Assembly: GCF_003732665.1 (NCBI RefSeq)
Contig: NZ_MOBP01000003.1
Span: 193,051-257,050 of the forward strand
DNA from: Pseudomonas frederiksbergensis
Lineage (GTDB): Bacteria > Pseudomonadota > Gammaproteobacteria > Pseudomonadales > Pseudomonadaceae
DNA length: 64,000 nt
Direction of reading: 5' to 3'
Under the pieces are notes generated by a model that saw nothing but the letters and a program-made list of their open reading frames with translations, had not been told where the DNA came from and made no database searches. Numbering within the stretch: the first letter of the stretch is position 1; each line of letters starts with the position of its first letter. The position numbers were made by a program, and so were the translations under genes. Shown here piece by piece: positions 25,056-33,551 of the stretch.

Positions 25056-26450
25056 TCAATAGATGTCCTTCGAGAGCAAGGTAAAGGGCGTCTTCACCAG
25101 GATCTTCAGGTCCAGCCACAACGACCAGTTGTTGATGTATTTGAGATCGATCTCCACACGCTTCTGCATCTTGTCGATGGTGTCCGTCTCGCCCCGGCAG
25201 CCATTGATTTGTGCGAGCCCGGTGATCCCCGGCTTGATTCGGTGGCGCGCCATGTAGGCCAGAATCTTCCCCGAATAGTAGTGGTTGTGGGCAACCGCGT
25301 GCGGCCGTGGGCCGACCAGCGCCATGTGCCCTTGCAGCACGTTGAACAATTGCGGCAGTTCATCCAGCGACGTGCGGCGGATAAAGCGGCCGACGGCGGT
25401 GATGCGCGAGTCGTTGCGGCTGGCCTGTTTAACTTCGTGGTCGTCATGGACACGCATCGAGCGAAACTTCCAGACCTGGATCACCTTGCCATTCCACCCA
25501 TGGCGATCCTGTTTGAAGAAAACCGGGCCGGGTGAACTGAGCTTCACCGCCAGCGCAATCACCGCCAGCACCGGGCTCAACAGGACGATGGCCAGCAGCG
25601 CCACGCTTTTTTCCACCAGGCTTTTGCTCAGGGCGGCGGTGGGTTGGCTGGTCAACGGGCTTTCATTCAGATAGATCGCCGGCAGACCGTCCACGACCCG
25701 CACCGAGTGATTGAGCAGCGTCAGGCAGTTCAAATCCGGCACCCACACCACATCGACGTTGGCACCCAGCAAATCGACGTACATGGCTTCGATTTTCGCC
25801 GCTTCGCTCAGCGGCAGGGTGATGTACAAACGACGAATGTCGTGGAGGCTGATCAGCTCCAACAGATCTTCCTGGACTCCGACGATACGGGGCGCATCCG
25901 ACTCCAGCGCAGTGACGGCGCCAGTGCTGACCAGGCCAACCAGCGGCAGGTTTTCGACGCTGCTCAGCTTCTTGGCCAGGCCAAGCGCCAGTTCACCCGT
26001 GCCGACGATCAGGGTTCGATGCTCGCTCTTTCGTGACCGCTGATAGTACTTGGAGAACCCGTGCAACGGCGCGTACAGCAACGCCTGGCCGAGGAAGCCG
26101 TACACCGCCCAACTGAGAATCACCTGCCGGGAAAACAGCTCGTCGGCCTTGCAGATAAATGCCACGCAAGCCAGCGCCGCCATGGTCATGGACCAACCCA
26201 TGAACAAGCGTCCCAACCCCGTCAGATAGCTGTCTCTCTTTCGGTAGACACCGCTGAACGTGTAGGCCGGCACTGAGGCCAGTACGGTCAATGCCGCGCA
26301 GACTCGGTAATAGAACTCGACCGCTCCGGTGTGCTGCTCGGCGAGAATAAACAACAGCGCAACGACAAAGCCCTGCGCCAGCGCCCATTGGCCCCAAAAG
26401 GTAAGTCCCTTGAGGCCGGTATTTCGATTGATACGAAGAGTAAGATCCAT
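25056..26450 (-). CDS. WcaJ-type undecaprenyl-phosphate sugar phosphotransferase
   Basis: This 464-residue polyisoprenyl-phosphate hexose-1-phosphate transferase has four N-terminal membrane segments, a soluble Rossmann-like part (RTLIVGTGELALGLA), and a fifth membrane segment near residue 275. The catalytic domain has KLSSPGPVFFKQDRHG, RRTSLDELPQLFNVLQG and GPRPHAV. It attaches the first sugar phosphate, most likely glucose-1-phosphate, to undecaprenyl phosphate. The start MDLTLRI follows GGGGATA; eight extra residues are possible. It is separated from the sugar-assembly operon and convergent with the gfc operon. Confidence 0.92.
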   Translation of the reverse strand: MDLTLRINRNTGLKGLTFWGQWALAQGFVVALLFILAEQHTGAVEFYYRVCAALTVLASVPAYTFSGVYRKRDSYLTGLGRLFMGWSMTMAALACVAFICKADELFSRQVILSWAVYGFLGQALLYAPLHGFSKYYQRSRKSEHRTLIVGTGELALGLAKKLSSVENLPLVGLVSTGAVTALESDAPRIVGVQEDLLELISLHDIRRLYITLPLSEAAKIEAMYVDLLGANVDVVWVPDLNCLTLLNHSVRVVDGLPAIYLNESPLTSQPTAALSKSLVEKSVALLAIVLLSPVLAVIALAVKLSSPGPVFFKQDRHGWNGKVIQVWKFRSMRVHDDHEVKQASRNDSRITAVGRFIRRTSLDELPQLFNVLQGHMALVGPRPHAVAHNHYYSGKILAYMARHRIKPGITGLAQINGCRGETDTIDKMQKRVEIDLKYINNWSLWLDLKILVKTPFTLLSKDIY

Positions 26451-26609
26451 GCGATATCCCCAAAAGACGTCCATTCAGGTATCGACAGTCGAACCGCGAG
26501 TTGTTTAAGCAGGATTGTTATTGTTTTAACTAATGCCCTGGGACTAACAACGTCGAGAGGGTCGAACTGTCGTCAGTCAATAGATTAAGTTATTGTCGGG
26601 GAGGGCTGT

Positions 26610-26681
26610 CTGACGAGTTCTAACAAGATGGCAAAGTGCCAACTTGCGTGTGGGGAAGTGTGGGATGTTAGAAAAGGTCGA
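26610..26681. promoter_or_regulatory. Direct-repeat elements upstream of the wcaJ-like gene
   Basis: The 325-base gap before the priming transferase holds no gene. It contains one element on the minus strand (GTTAGAACTCGTCAG, 26624 to 26610) and one on the plus strand (GTTAGAAAAGGTCGA, from 26667), each one base off GTTA-N6-GTCGG. Both are 160-230 bp upstream of the wcaJ-like start. Confidence 0.5.
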
Positions 26682-26775
26682 TGTCTTGGTTATAGCGGGA
26701 GGCGGGGCGGGAATAACAAACAAAGTGCACTTTTTATTATTGTAATAGCACTGTCATATGTTTGTTCTGAGGAGG

Positions 26776-27447
26776 TCAGGCGTGATGGGGCTCTGATACA
26801 ACTTCCTGGATAAGGCAATAGCCGCGATTTCTCACCGCACGAAACAGTCGCTCGCCTTTGCTGGCACTTTTGAACTTGTCTTGCAATCGACTCAGGCACA
26901 TTTCCAGGCCGCGATACTGCTCCGGTTCGCGGCCGATGCTTAGAATCAGATCATCGCGGCTGACGACTCGATCTTCATGGTGGAGCATCTTTTTGACGAG
27001 GGCGGCTTCCAGTCCGGTGAGGTTGATCTCGACATTCTCTTTGATCAGTACACTTTGATTATTATCGAGTTGCCACGCTTCGCTGTAAGGCTCGTTGTCC
27101 CCGTTTTCATGAGGTATTTCACTGAGTTCAGTTTGATTGGGCAAGGCGACGGGGCGAGTCCCGGATTGCGCCGCCAACCATTCCGCTTCCAGGGTGGCCA
27201 GTATGTTTTGTGTTTCATGTTCGATTGTGTGGGCGACATTTTTCCTTGTCCCACTGGGGTAGGTGAATTCCATCAGCACGGGCGCGCAAGAGGGGGGGGC
27301 AACACCTTCGATAAACATTTGTGCCTGGGAAGTACCAAACGAGTTGAAACGCTCGCTGGACAGTATGGTCTCGAGCTCACGCTGGCAAGTTGTGCTGTGA
27401 GTCACGACAACAAAATATTTTCTGGGGAGGGTTGTACTGATTTCCAC
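26776..27447 (-). CDS. Winged-helix (OmpR-type) regulator without a normal receiver
   Basis: This 223-residue protein has a C-terminal OmpR/PhoB-type winged helix at about residues 135-215 (LTGLEAALVKKMLHHEDRVVSRDDLIL, then LFRAVRNRGYCLI). The N-terminal 120 residues start like a receiver strand (KYFVVVTHS) but lack the acidic pair and a clear phospho-Asp, so phosphorylation control is unlikely. The start is a GTG behind TAGGAG. It is the last gene of a three-gene operon with an EAL-like protein and a second regulator, and it is followed by the wcaJ-like gene. It is a good candidate to bind the 10-bp direct repeats of the locus. Confidence 0.82.
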   Translation of the reverse strand: MEISTTLPRKYFVVVTHSTTCQRELETILSSERFNSFGTSQAQMFIEGVAPPSCAPVLMEFTYPSGTRKNVAHTIEHETQNILATLEAEWLAAQSGTRPVALPNQTELSEIPHENGDNEPYSEAWQLDNNQSVLIKENVEINLTGLEAALVKKMLHHEDRVVSRDDLILSIGREPEQYRGLEMCLSRLQDKFKSASKGERLFRAVRNRGYCLIQEVVSEPHHA

Positions 27448-27478
27448 GTCGCTCTCCTAAAGTAGTCACCAAAGTCGG

Positions 27479-28213
27479 TTAAAGATGATCGGCAGGGGAG
27501 TAATAACTCCCTTGAAAGTAATCAAAGGGCAGCGCCCGGGCCAATGAATGGCCTTCGATATGCTCTACTCGATCGGCAATAAAAGAAATCTTGTTGTTGT
27601 GGATCAGTGCCACCATACGGTCATGGAGTCGATTGAAAAACTCAGGGTTACTATTGAGTTTAAAACACTGGTCCAGGGATGCAATGGATACCTTGATGTA
27701 GTTAAACAGATTCAGAGTAGTGAAGCATGTTAGTGCTTCCCGCTGGAGGTTGTAGTCATCCAGTGCGATTTCTATACCATGATCTTTCAAGCGATACATA
27801 TGATAAATAATGTTTTTTTTATATTTGGAATCTACTTCCCAGAATGGTCGTTCCTTGAGTGACACGACCAGTGTGTGGCCAAGATCGCGCAAGTTGTTGC
27901 CAGACTGGATCAGCTCTTCGGCCAGTGCAAAACTGGCAAGGCTCAGTTCAGACAGGCGGACGACGGTTCGGTTCAGGTATTTTTTGGGGGTGGGCGAGCG
28001 GCCCCGATGCATGTGCGTCAATGTGTCGCTGCCGCGCTCACGGGATTGACCCGCTTGGGTCGTCCAGGACGACAGCGCGGGAAGAGGGCGATCTGCTTCG
28101 GTGGTAGTGCTTATCTCGCTGGCAAACGGACGGTCATCACGTGACAGGATCAGTTGCCGGGTGAGATAGCGATGCGGGGCCTGTGCGGGTGAGGTGCCTC
28201 CAATCGCATTCAT
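27479..28213 (-). CDS. Degenerate EAL-domain protein
   Basis: This 244-residue protein has an Arg/Ser-rich N-terminus (residues 1-80) and an EAL-like domain that keeps only later blocks: LKERPF (the E of the ELTE motif, about 121), ALDDYN (about 150-155, for DDFG), YIKVS (about 172), IADRVEH (for AEGVE, catalytic Glu lost) and DYFQGSYYSP (231-240). The first block with the EAL tripeptide is missing. I expect no c-di-GMP hydrolysis; it may bind nucleotide or protein. The ATG follows AAAGGAG. It lies between two atypical winged-helix regulators, with 25- and 31-bp gaps, so the three probably work together. Confidence 0.8.
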   Translation of the reverse strand: MNAIGGTSPAQAPHRYLTRQLILSRDDRPFASEISTTTEADRPLPALSSWTTQAGQSRERGSDTLTHMHRGRSPTPKKYLNRTVVRLSELSLASFALAEELIQSGNNLRDLGHTLVVSLKERPFWEVDSKYKKNIIYHMYRLKDHGIEIALDDYNLQREALTCFTTLNLFNYIKVSIASLDQCFKLNSNPEFFNRLHDRMVALIHNNKISFIADRVEHIEGHSLARALPFDYFQGSYYSPADHL

Positions 28214-28238
28214 GCAACAACTCCTTTCCATAGGTGAA

Positions 28239-28979
28239 TCAGGCGGTCGAGATCAGACCCCTCATCAGACGGTATCCATACCCACGAATACTTTGAATGG
28301 CATTAGTGCCATACATGCCTTTGATCTTTCCGCGAAGTCGACTGATCGATTTCTCCAACGCCCTGGGGTCATAGAAGTTGGTGTTCAGCCCCATGATTCT
28401 GGCGATTTCATCGTGACTCAGGATATGGTTACTGGTTTGCGCAAATGCCTCGAGGATTTTCATTTCTGCAAACGAGATCTCCAGCTTCTTGCGAGTGCCC
28501 ATCAGGCAAATACGCGTGGGGTCCAACACCAGGTTGACTTCCCGTTGCCACTCTTCGCTGTTGAAAAACTCGGACAGGAACTCAGTGCTATCGTCGGACA
28601 ATGTATTGATCTTGATGCAGCAGTCGGCGCCGGCAAGATAATATTTCATCTTGTTGTACGCGCCGCGGCCCGTGATAACCGCACATATGATGGGGTTCAA
28701 GTTGGTGGAGCGAAGTTTTTCCACCAGCGCCAGGCTCTCATCAAATGCGTGAGGGCTGTCGATAATGATGAAGATGGCACGGTACAAATCCGCGTGTTCA
28801 TTCTTCTTATGTAAATTAGTGTAAGCGCTAGCATCGAGCGCTATATCAGAGTGCACATGCCTTGCGACTAATGCTCTAAAATTTTCGGCCACGCTGCGGG
28901 TTCGGCCCAGGGTGAGAACACCGGGTTCCTCATTTGTCGGGCGCTGGCTTCTAGTCGCTAATGTCCCTGTAAGCATCAT
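28239..28979 (-). CDS. Winged-helix regulator with pseudo-receiver
   Basis: This 246-residue protein has an N-terminal receiver-like region with AIFIIIDSPHAF (a possible Asp), a Thr in AVITG, and a Lys in CCIKINT. The acidic pair of strand 1 is missing (GVLTLGRTRS). An OmpR-type winged helix covers about residues 160-242 (ISFAEMKILEAFAQTSNHILSHDEIARIMG, then IQSIRGYGYRLM). It heads the operon with the EAL-like protein and the second regulator. No sensor kinase gene is in the window. Two direct-repeat motifs lie 61-119 bp before its start, which suggests autoregulation. Confidence 0.82.
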   Translation of the reverse strand: MMLTGTLATRSQRPTNEEPGVLTLGRTRSVAENFRALVARHVHSDIALDASAYTNLHKKNEHADLYRAIFIIIDSPHAFDESLALVEKLRSTNLNPIICAVITGRGAYNKMKYYLAGADCCIKINTLSDDSTEFLSEFFNSEEWQREVNLVLDPTRICLMGTRKKLEISFAEMKILEAFAQTSNHILSHDEIARIMGLNTNFYDPRALEKSISRLRGKIKGMYGTNAIQSIRGYGYRLMRGLISTA

Positions 28980-29526
28980 GCTTTTTGACTCGAATGGGTG
29001 CTGACATCAGGATGTTAAAGCACCGGTTCTCATCTGTGACTGACAATTGGTAACATTCAAAACGCATTTCAGGCCCGACAACCGGAGTTTTCTAACATAA
29101 ACAAAGGTTTTCGACCCTTTAGTTGCTTCTCGCGGCCATCTGAACTAATGAAATGGCCCTCTTAGATGATGGCCATGTGCAATGGTGCCACTATTTTTAG
29201 TCGGTGGCGATTCGTTTTTGCACTCAAAACGCCATCACGTTCATGAGCGGCGATTCCGGGGTATTGTTCCTTAGTATGTGCGCCGCGTCACATTTTGCCG
29301 TAGCGCCATCTGTACTGGCTGCACCGGTGTTTTCTGTCATTGGTTAGCCGGACGATTAATAACAAGTATTGAGTGTGTGGTTTGATCAGTCCTATTATCC
29401 GCCTGTGCCCTCCGCTAAATGATCATGAACGAGCAAGTGTTTAAGAAAGCGTTGAGTGTCTGTTTGTTGTTTAATTGTTTAACAAGATAATTGGGCGTTC
29501 AATAAGAACGGCTCGACGGAGGATTG
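28980..29526. other. 547-base intergenic region between regulator operon and uppP
   Basis: No open frame here looks coding. The region is AT-richer than its neighbours and should hold divergent promoters. Its left part has the direct-repeat motifs listed separately; the right part has an A/T-rich stretch before the uppP ribosome site. I see no RNA gene. Confidence 0.6.
29040..29098 (-). promoter_or_regulatory. Two direct-repeat elements upstream of the regulator operon
   Basis: On the minus strand, GTTACCAATTGTCAG (from 29054) and GTTAGAAAACTCCGG (from 29096) are spaced exactly 42 bp apart, four helical turns. The second has a weaker right half but a GTCGG follows 7 bases later. Confidence 0.5.
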
Positions 29527-30360
29527 ATGGAGTTTTGGACCCTTGTACAAGTATTGGTGTTAGGCGCAGTAGAAGGGTTGACAGAGTTTTTGCCAATCTC
29601 CAGTACCGGTCACCAGATTATTGTTGCGGACTTGTTGGGCTTCGGTGGTGAACGCGCCATGGCGTTTAATATCATTATTCAACTGGGCGCCATATTGGCT
29701 GTGGTCTGGGAGTTTCGTCCTAAAATAGTCGAAATCGTCAAAGGCCTGCCAACTCAACGTAACGCACAGCGTTTTACATTGAACTTGCTGATCGGTTTTC
29801 TTCCGGCCGTTGTCCTGGGTGTGTTATTCGCCGATAAGATTCATGAGTATCTGTTTAATCCGATTACCGTAGCGGTCGCGCTGGTGGTCGGCGGGATCAT
29901 CATGTTGTGGGCCGAGCAGCGGCAGCATGTGGTGCATGTCGAGCACGTTGATGACATGCGCTGGCCCGATGCGTTGAAGGTAGGTTTTGCACAGTGCCTG
30001 GCGATGATCCCGGGCACATCCCGCTCCGGATCGACCATCATCGGCGGCTTGCTGTTTGGCCTGTCGCGCAAGGCGGCGACCGAATACTCGTTTTTCCTGG
30101 CGATGCCAACAATGGTCGGCGCTGCCGTGTATTCCGGCTACAAATACCGCGACCTGTTCCAGGCCAACGACTTGCCGGTATTTGCCCTGGGTTTCGTCAC
30201 CGCGTTCATCTTTGCGATGATCGCTGTGCGCGGCTTGCTAAAGTTCATCGCCAGCCACAGCTACGCGGCCTTCGCCTGGTATCGAATCGTCTTCGGCTTA
30301 TTGATCTTGGCGACTTGGCTATTCGGTTGGGTGAACTGGACGGCGGCCGCGGCGGCCTGA
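29527..30360 (+). CDS. uppP: Undecaprenyl-diphosphatase
   Basis: UppP (BacA) dephosphorylates undecaprenyl diphosphate to regenerate the lipid carrier used for peptidoglycan and surface polysaccharides. The 277-residue, multi-pass protein has the two family motifs [14 protein letters not shown] (about residues 16-29) and [13 protein letters not shown] (about 160-172). The ATG follows GGAGG; a TTG three bases earlier is too close to the ribosome site. Its place next to an EPS locus fits the extra carrier demand, although a second copy may exist elsewhere. Confidence 0.95.
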   Translation: MEFWTLVQVLVLGAVEGLTEFLPISSTGHQIIVADLLGFGGERAMAFNIIIQLGAILAVVWEFRPKIVEIVKGLPTQRNAQRFTLNLLIGFLPAVVLGVLFADKIHEYLFNPITVAVALVVGGIIMLWAEQRQHVVHVEHVDDMRWPDALKVGFAQCLAMIPGTSRSGSTIIGGLLFGLSRKAATEYSFFLAMPTMVGAAVYSGYKYRDLFQANDLPVFALGFVTAFIFAMIAVRGLLKFIASHSYAAFAWYRIVFGLLILATWLFGWVNWTAAAAA

Positions 30361-30384
30361 CCGTCCACAAGTGAAAGGAGGGGA

Positions 30385-31380
30385 CTAGCGCCCCTCCAAC
30401 AACTGCGCCGCCTGATCCAGCAACACCAAAGGCTCTTTCGCCTTGTGAATATCCACCGACAACAACTGCCGAAACTTGCGCGCCCCCGGAAACCCGGTGC
30501 CCAGCCCCAGCACATGCCGGGTGATATGGTGCATCGAACCGCCGGCATCAATGTGCGCCGCTATATAAGGCCGCAACTGCGCCAACGCCTCAGCGCGAGT
30601 AATCACCGGCGCCGTGCTGCCGAACAGTTGCTGATCCACCTCAGCCATCACATAAGGATTGTGATACGCCTCGCGACCCAGCATCACGCCGTCAAACGTC
30701 TGCAAATGCTCGTGACACGCCTCAAGCGTCTTGATCCCGCCGTTGAGAACAATCTCCAACTCCGGAAAATCCTGCTTCAACTGCGCCGCCACGTCATAGC
30801 GCAACGGCGGAATGTCCCGATTCTCCTTCGGCGACAACCCCTCCAGAATCGCAATCCGCGCATGCACCGTAAAACTCGTACACCCCGCATCCCGCACCGT
30901 CCCGACGAAATCACACAACTGCGCGTAACTGTCCCGCCCATTAATCCCGATCCGATGCTTCACCGTCACCGGAATCGACACCGCATCGCGCATCGCCTTC
31001 ACACAATCCGCCACCAACTGCGGATGCCCCATCAACACTGCGCCGATCATATTGTTCTGAACACGGTCGCTTGGGCAGCCGACGTTCAAATTCACCTCGT
31101 CGTAACCGTGGTCCTGAGCCATGCGGGCGCAGGCTGCCAAATCTAGCGGGACACTGCCGCCGAGTTGCAGGGCGAGGGGGTGTTCGGCTTCGTTGTGGCG
31201 CAGGAAACGGTCGTGGTCGCCGTTGAGCAGCGCGCCGGTAGTGACCATCTCGGTGTAGAGGAGGGCGTGTTTGGAGAGTAGGCGTAGGAAAAAACGGCAG
31301 TGACGGTCAGTCCAATCCATCATCGGGGCGACGGAGAAGCGGCGGGAGAGCGGGGCGGGTGTGGCGGTGATTGGGGGCAT
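30385..31380 (-). CDS. dusA: tRNA-dihydrouridine(20/20a) synthase
   Basis: DusA reduces uridines 20 and 20a in the tRNA D-loop with FMN and NADPH. The 331-residue protein has the DusA start FSVAPMMDWTDRHCR (about residues 15-29), the catalytic Cys in VNLNVGCPSDRVQNN, and FMN-phosphate residues near VMLGREAYHNPY. Its 5' end is a known insertion site of genomic islands, and the AT-rich region begins immediately upstream. The coding frame is intact. A GGAGGGG / CCCCTCC stem spans its stop and may end both this gene and uppP. Confidence 0.95.
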   Translation of the reverse strand: MPPITATPAPLSRRFSVAPMMDWTDRHCRFFLRLLSKHALLYTEMVTTGALLNGDHDRFLRHNEAEHPLALQLGGSVPLDLAACARMAQDHGYDEVNLNVGCPSDRVQNNMIGAVLMGHPQLVADCVKAMRDAVSIPVTVKHRIGINGRDSYAQLCDFVGTVRDAGCTSFTVHARIAILEGLSPKENRDIPPLRYDVAAQLKQDFPELEIVLNGGIKTLEACHEHLQTFDGVMLGREAYHNPYVMAEVDQQLFGSTAPVITRAEALAQLRPYIAAHIDAGGSMHHITRHVLGLGTGFPGARKFRQLLSVDIHKAKEPLVLLDQAAQLLEGR

Positions 31381-31675
31381 TTGTAGTTCAGAGTAGTTCG
31401 GAAAAGCGAGAGTTTATCAGGGATGGGCTAGGATTGATGGACACAAAAGGCGGTAGGTAAAAGTCTCAACAGCACTGAAAGCGTATTTGCGGTGCGTGAG
31501 CGCGGTGGACACTGATTGTAGGAATGGGTAACGTTGCTACTCTATGTGCGCTACCTAATAAAAATACAGCTTTCACGGTTTAGACTGTCGCGCGTTTAGA
31601 TGGAATTGATGGCATCTAGAGAATTTTGAAGTAAAGAGTTTTTCTTAATGATGGGCGCAAAATAAGGAAGTGGTT

Positions 31676-32527
31676 ATGGCTATAGTCGTATCGATGATTA
31701 ACATGAAAGGTGGGGTCGGCAAATCTACGCTGACGTTTAACCTAGCTTGGCGATCTGCTTGGAGGGAGAAGTTGCGTGTCTTGGCTGTTGACTTGGATCC
31801 TCAGGCAAACTTAAGTCAGTATTTTCTCGGTGCACAAAAATACTTGGAGCTGCTGAATAATGGTTCGAAAACCATTGTTGATGTTTTTGAACAGTTTTCA
31901 GCGCCAAGTGCAATTAGAGGAGCTCCGACATTGGTAGAGCCCCATGAGGTTATTCATGATCTGCACCAATGGGATGATGGAAGTGTATTGCATTTGGTGC
32001 CGTCTCGACTGGAACTTTCGTGGACTTTGAAAAACCCCACAGAGAAAGCTCAACTGTTGCCTCAGTTTCTTTCGAAGGTTCAAGATAAGTATGATTTGAT
32101 TTTAATTGACTGTGCCCCTACCGAGTCTATCCTTACAGTGGCTGCCTATCGATCTAGTAGGTATGTTTTTGTCCCAGTAAGACCCGAGTTTTTGGCTACC
32201 ATCGGGCTCCCGTTGCTTGCCCGCTCTCTGCAGGAGTTTAAGCTGCAGCATCAAAACCAGGAAATCGAAATGGGTGGTATTGTGTTTAATGGGCTGCGCA
32301 GGAGTAATACTCCCCCTGAACAAGTACGCTCAATGGCAGATGTAAAAAAGGTTGCGGCTACGCAAGGCTGGCCGGTCCTGGAAAATCCAGCTCATCATTC
32401 CGATTCATATCCTGCGGGGTCGAGAGATGGTACTCCTATATTTCATACTTCATATGCGCGAGATTACGTGGTAAATGAATTTGATCGTGTCGCTACTGAA
32501 TTTTTAACAAAGGTAGGTTTAAAGTGA
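31676..32527 (+). CDS. ParA-family ATPase in accessory island
   Basis: This 283-residue ParA/MinD-type ATPase has the deviant Walker A KGGVGKST (residues 11-18), the A' motif VDLDPQANLSQ and Walker B LILIDCAPTES. The start is the ATG behind AAGGAAG. Codon use is AT-richer than the core genes. Its last bases overlap the next gene by GTGA. No ParB, centromere-like repeat array or replication gene is present, so it is not an obvious plasmid partition locus. ParA-like ATPases with a single partner occur in defence and protein-positioning systems; the role here is unknown. Confidence 0.88.
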   Translation: MAIVVSMINMKGGVGKSTLTFNLAWRSAWREKLRVLAVDLDPQANLSQYFLGAQKYLELLNNGSKTIVDVFEQFSAPSAIRGAPTLVEPHEVIHDLHQWDDGSVLHLVPSRLELSWTLKNPTEKAQLLPQFLSKVQDKYDLILIDCAPTESILTVAAYRSSRYVFVPVRPEFLATIGLPLLARSLQEFKLQHQNQEIEMGGIVFNGLRRSNTPPEQVRSMADVKKVAATQGWPVLENPAHHSDSYPAGSRDGTPIFHTSYARDYVVNEFDRVATEFLTKVGLK

Positions 32528-33054
32528 AGCCAAAAGTCAAGCTGGCCGTAACGAGAATCCTCTCTCTCCAGACTGAATTTACCGCAGCAGAGCTTGCTGA
32601 GGCTTTAAATTTTATCAAGGCATTTGGTCTTGACACTATGTTTAATACGTCTGCACTAGAGAAAAAGAAGAATGGTGAAAGTTTAGCTTCGAAACCAGTT
32701 GGCAATGCACCATCGAATATAAAAAATGGGTCTGCAAGAATTTTGGCTGATCTGGAGACTGTAGATCATGATAAGTTTGAGGCGCTTTCTCAGTTTGAGG
32801 TTTTTCTCAGGAGCGGAAAGTTACTGTCGAAGTTGGATAGTATAAGGAGGGTGGGGGTTTCTATAGATAAAACTTTTCAAACGGGTAAGTCGAGAAAGGA
32901 CGCCATACCTCGTTTGATCGGTTTGCTCGCGAAGCTTCCACTTGCTGAAGCAAAGCAGGTTATTTCTAGAGTTTCTGAGGAGTATGAAGACGCTGGTATG
33001 CTTGATGAGGGTTACCAGAATTTAGCAAACTTCTTATTGAGGGTTAAATCCTAG
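32524..33054 (+). CDS. Unknown partner of the ParA-like ATPase
   Basis: I do not recognise this 176-residue protein. It is predicted to be mainly helical, Lys-rich and without signal peptide or membrane segment. A middle linker (KKKNGESLASKPVGNAPSNI) separates a short N-terminal helical part (TAAELAEALNFIKAFG) from a C-terminal helical domain. It starts at a GTG that overlaps the ParA stop, so production is coupled to the ATPase. By analogy with other ParA pairs it may be the activator or cargo of the ATPase. A terminator-like hairpin follows. Confidence 0.75.
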   Translation: MKPKVKLAVTRILSLQTEFTAAELAEALNFIKAFGLDTMFNTSALEKKKNGESLASKPVGNAPSNIKNGSARILADLETVDHDKFEALSQFEVFLRSGKLLSKLDSIRRVGVSIDKTFQTGKSRKDAIPRLIGLLAKLPLAEAKQVISRVSEEYEDAGMLDEGYQNLANFLLRVKS

Positions 33055-33062
33055 GAGTAGGT

Positions 33063-33118
33063 TGAGGGCAAATTTTTTGGAGTGATTCTAATAATCTAGT
33101 TTGCTCTCAGATTTTTTG
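33063..33118 (+). terminator. Terminator after the ParA operon
   Basis: Arms TGAGGGCAAA and TTTGCTCTCA (one G-U pair) enclose a loop of about 28 bases and are followed by ATTTTTT. Confidence 0.5.
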
Positions 33119-33551
33119 TGGGTTATATGTCGGGCAACATTGCGCGACATGTGTAATGTCATGAATAAAGTCATCCACCAGCATGTTGAAATAGTTTTAC
33201 TTTTTCTAATTGGTTTGCGATGAATGTGATTTAGGTCGCCAAAAAGAAGAGCCCTGGTTTCTTTTTTTTCGAAAATTAGCTGTTCCATTACGGTTGACGA
33301 TTATTCGTGGCAAGTATTCGAAGTTAGAAGGCGGGAGGGCTCTGAGTTAGCACCGAAAATGCTTCAGCGCCTGCGTATGTTAGGCACCAATTTTTGGCGC
33401 GTATGCTCATTTATTTTTGCGACAGCAACTGCTGTCCCGATTTTTAATTGTCTAATAGCATCGGAAGTATAAATGCACAAAAAATTATCGGTGCGTTCGA
33501 ACTGGGGTGATAATGACTGAAGGCCTTGGAGGCCCTCAGTCGAAGTGGCTA
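33119..33551. other. Intergenic region between convergent island operons
   Basis: I find no convincing gene in these roughly 430 AT-rich bases. A 66-codon minus-strand frame has no ribosome site and odd composition. An imperfect hairpin, GACTGAAGGCC / GGCCCTCAGTC at about 33515-33541, could end the KAP gene but lacks a T-run. Confidence 0.5.

Noticed and set aside
26589..26599. GTTATTGTCGG near the wcaJ-like promoter as another direct-repeat element
   Set aside because: The half-sites are 6 bp apart instead of 10, so it does not fit the element.
31380..31676. Attachment site of a dusA island
   Set aside because: I looked for a second copy of the dusA 5' sequence at the other side of the AT-rich region and saw none, and there is no integrase. 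The insertion idea is kept only as a finding.
33088..33288. 66-codon minus-strand frame in the island gap
   Set aside because: No ribosome site, unusual composition, and it overlaps the ParA-operon terminator hairpin.
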